Assembly (NCBI GenBank): GCA_019695215.1 | Contig: JAIBAK010000011.1 | Span: 1 to 64,000 of the forward strand | Origin: Bacteroidia bacterium | GTDB taxonomy: Bacteria > Bacteroidota > Bacteroidia > UKL13-3 | DNA length: 64,000 bases | Direction of reading: 5' to 3' | Shown: positions 63,199-64,000 of the stretch, in pieces | How the letters are laid out: each line of letters opens with the position of its first letter | Numbering within the stretch: position 1 is the first letter of the stretch | The notes under the pieces: model-generated | Told to the model about the DNA's origin: nothing | What the model saw: the letters and a program-made list of their open reading frames with translations, nothing else | Databases searched by the model: none | Translations under genes and position numbers: made by a program

Positions 63199-64000
63199 CT
63201 ATTTAAAACAAACTTCTAAAAACTCGAGTGTCTTAAAGATATTATCAAAATCTTTATAGGTACTTTGTGATTTTTTATCAAGCGTAAGGTAGTTTTCACA
63301 ACCCATTAGGTAACCATCAATTAAATCTTTGTATGAGTCCTTTACTACAATCGCTTTATCATTCGTTTTTTTGTTCAACAAAATCCATTCTCTCTTATAA
63401 ATAACAACACTTTTGGCCGCCTGCATTCCAACAATTCTTGTAATTACAGCGGCTCGCCTTTTCTTTGCCCAATCAGGTGCCGACTCATTAAACTTTTCTT
63501 CCGAACCGCCTCCATAGCGTTTTACAAGTTCTTTTTCAACTTCCATAAGCTGTTCTAGCGACAAAGAGTTGATAACGCTATCCACATCCCCATTTCCTTT
63601 TTCAAATTCGCTAACTGCCGCCTGACTCCCAACATTAGCGGCACCTTTAGCGAGCGAAGTAGCCGTTTTATTCACTGTGGTAGGATATGGATTACGATAA
63701 AAAGCGAATACTGCTCCATCAAATTCTACCTGTATCAGAAAGTCTTTTATTTTTATGTACCTAACCGGTTTCCCATCAATTTGCTGAACAGCTGATTCTA
63801 TTTTATCTGTTTTGTAAATAGTAGCGATTCCTGAAGAAGCTTTAAACCTCACCTGAGTATAAAACTCAGGCTGCGACCCGGTGGCCATCATCGCCAATTC
63901 TCCTTCTGCTTCGGTTCCGTCAGAAAATTTTATGCTCCCTTTTTGCATCACCTTTGCGGCCATCACGTTTGCACCGGGCACTTCCAAAACAAAAGTTCCA
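63199..64000 (-). CDS. Unknown protein, 5' end outside the window
   Basis: About 266 codons of an open frame that runs off the right edge (reading GTFVLEVPGANVMAA at the edge). The true start is likely beyond base 64000, where a signal peptide may lie. The visible part has GSIKFSDGTEAEGELAMM, a possible beta sandwich up to about residue 120. A charged helical region with EKELVKRYGGGSEEK follows, ending LEFLEVCFK. No family is recognised. Confidence 0.6.
   Translation of the reverse strand, partial: GTFVLEVPGANVMAAKVMQKGSIKFSDGTEAEGELAMMATGSQPEFYTQVRFKASSGIATIYKTDKIESAVQQIDGKPVRYIKIKDFLIQVEFDGAVFAFYRNPYPTTVNKTATSLAKGAANVGSQAAVSEFEKGNGDVDSVINSLSLEQLMEVEKELVKRYGGGSEEKFNESAPDWAKKRRAAVITRIVGMQAAKSVVIYKREWILLNKKTNDKAIVVKDSYKDLIDGYLMGCENYLTLDKKSQSTYKDFDNIFKTLEFLEVCFK

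Noticed and set aside
1-64000. tRNA, rRNA, tmRNA, CRISPR arrays, insertion sequences, prophage or defence genes
   Set aside because: No cloverleaf-sized gap with tRNA features, no regularly spaced repeats, no transposase, integrase or known defence motifs were found by reading both strands. A covariance-model search would be needed to exclude small structured RNAs.

Overview
This 64 kb window looks like ordinary chromosome of a member of the Bacteroidota. Several independent signs point that way. Two secreted giants end in type IX secretion (T9SS) type A sorting domains. A CarboxypepD_reg-like/TonB-dependent receptor, a DUF5686 protein, a GIN-domain protein and an HU-CCDC81/SPOR protein are present. 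Shine-Dalgarno sequences are mostly absent, and the promoters carry the Bacteroidota -7 box TANNTTTG. G+C is moderate to low. I see no rRNA, tRNA, CRISPR array, insertion sequence or prophage. The species cannot be named from the sequence alone.

Layout. 1-140: 5' end of a saccharopine/alanine dehydrogenase-like gene. 226-9841 (minus): a 1910-residue T9SS beta-helix protein, then a surface-polysaccharide operon (Gfo/Idh-like protein, lipoprotein, undecaprenyl-phosphate sugar transferase) with a decapitated T9SS gene remnant stuck to its 3' end. 9918-11153: pcm and a small outer-membrane barrel, convergent around a terminator. 11336-14730 (minus): a metal-homeostasis operon (DtxR/MntR-like repressor, Nramp transporter fused to a universal stress domain, FlK-like thioesterase, smpB). 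A perfect inverted repeat sits between its promoter and that of a divergent 51-residue membrane protein. 14995-27947 (plus): envelope cluster of a thioredoxin-like protein, TonB-dependent receptor, 1016-residue TPR protein, second barrel, HU-TM-SPOR protein and TonB-like protein, followed by folC, a small secreted protein and rnhA. 27967-34923: acylphosphatase and low-molecular-weight tyrosine phosphatase (minus), PagL-like and GIN-domain proteins (plus), aldehyde dehydrogenase, DUF5686 protein and a previously hidden 51-codon ORF (minus).

35184-38311 (plus): glyA, a TPR protein, an ICMT-like methyltransferase and a minimal sulfite-oxidase-fold protein. 38322-40634 (minus): acyltransferase, DinB protein and a frameshifted outer-membrane protein. 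40830-51903: murI, a 910-residue anchored protein (minus), DUF423, sixA, priA, a lipoprotein (minus), a VWA-like protein and dnaG. 52025-57361: RlmL-type methyltransferase (minus), lipid kinase (plus) and a second T9SS beta-helix protein (minus). 57455-60948 (plus): SUI1/YciH, ATP-dependent pckA, rsmE and a small lipoprotein. 61052-64000 (minus): ADP-forming acyl-CoA synthetase and a partial unknown gene.

Most genes are housekeeping or envelope biogenesis. The points most worth following are the metal operon and its shared operator, the T9SS remnant with a 92-bp near-identical repeat, the frameshift in a C6 tract, the membrane-spanning HU/SPOR protein, and promoter boxes so close to start codons that leaderless transcripts are likely. 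No complete unknown defence or mobile system was found.
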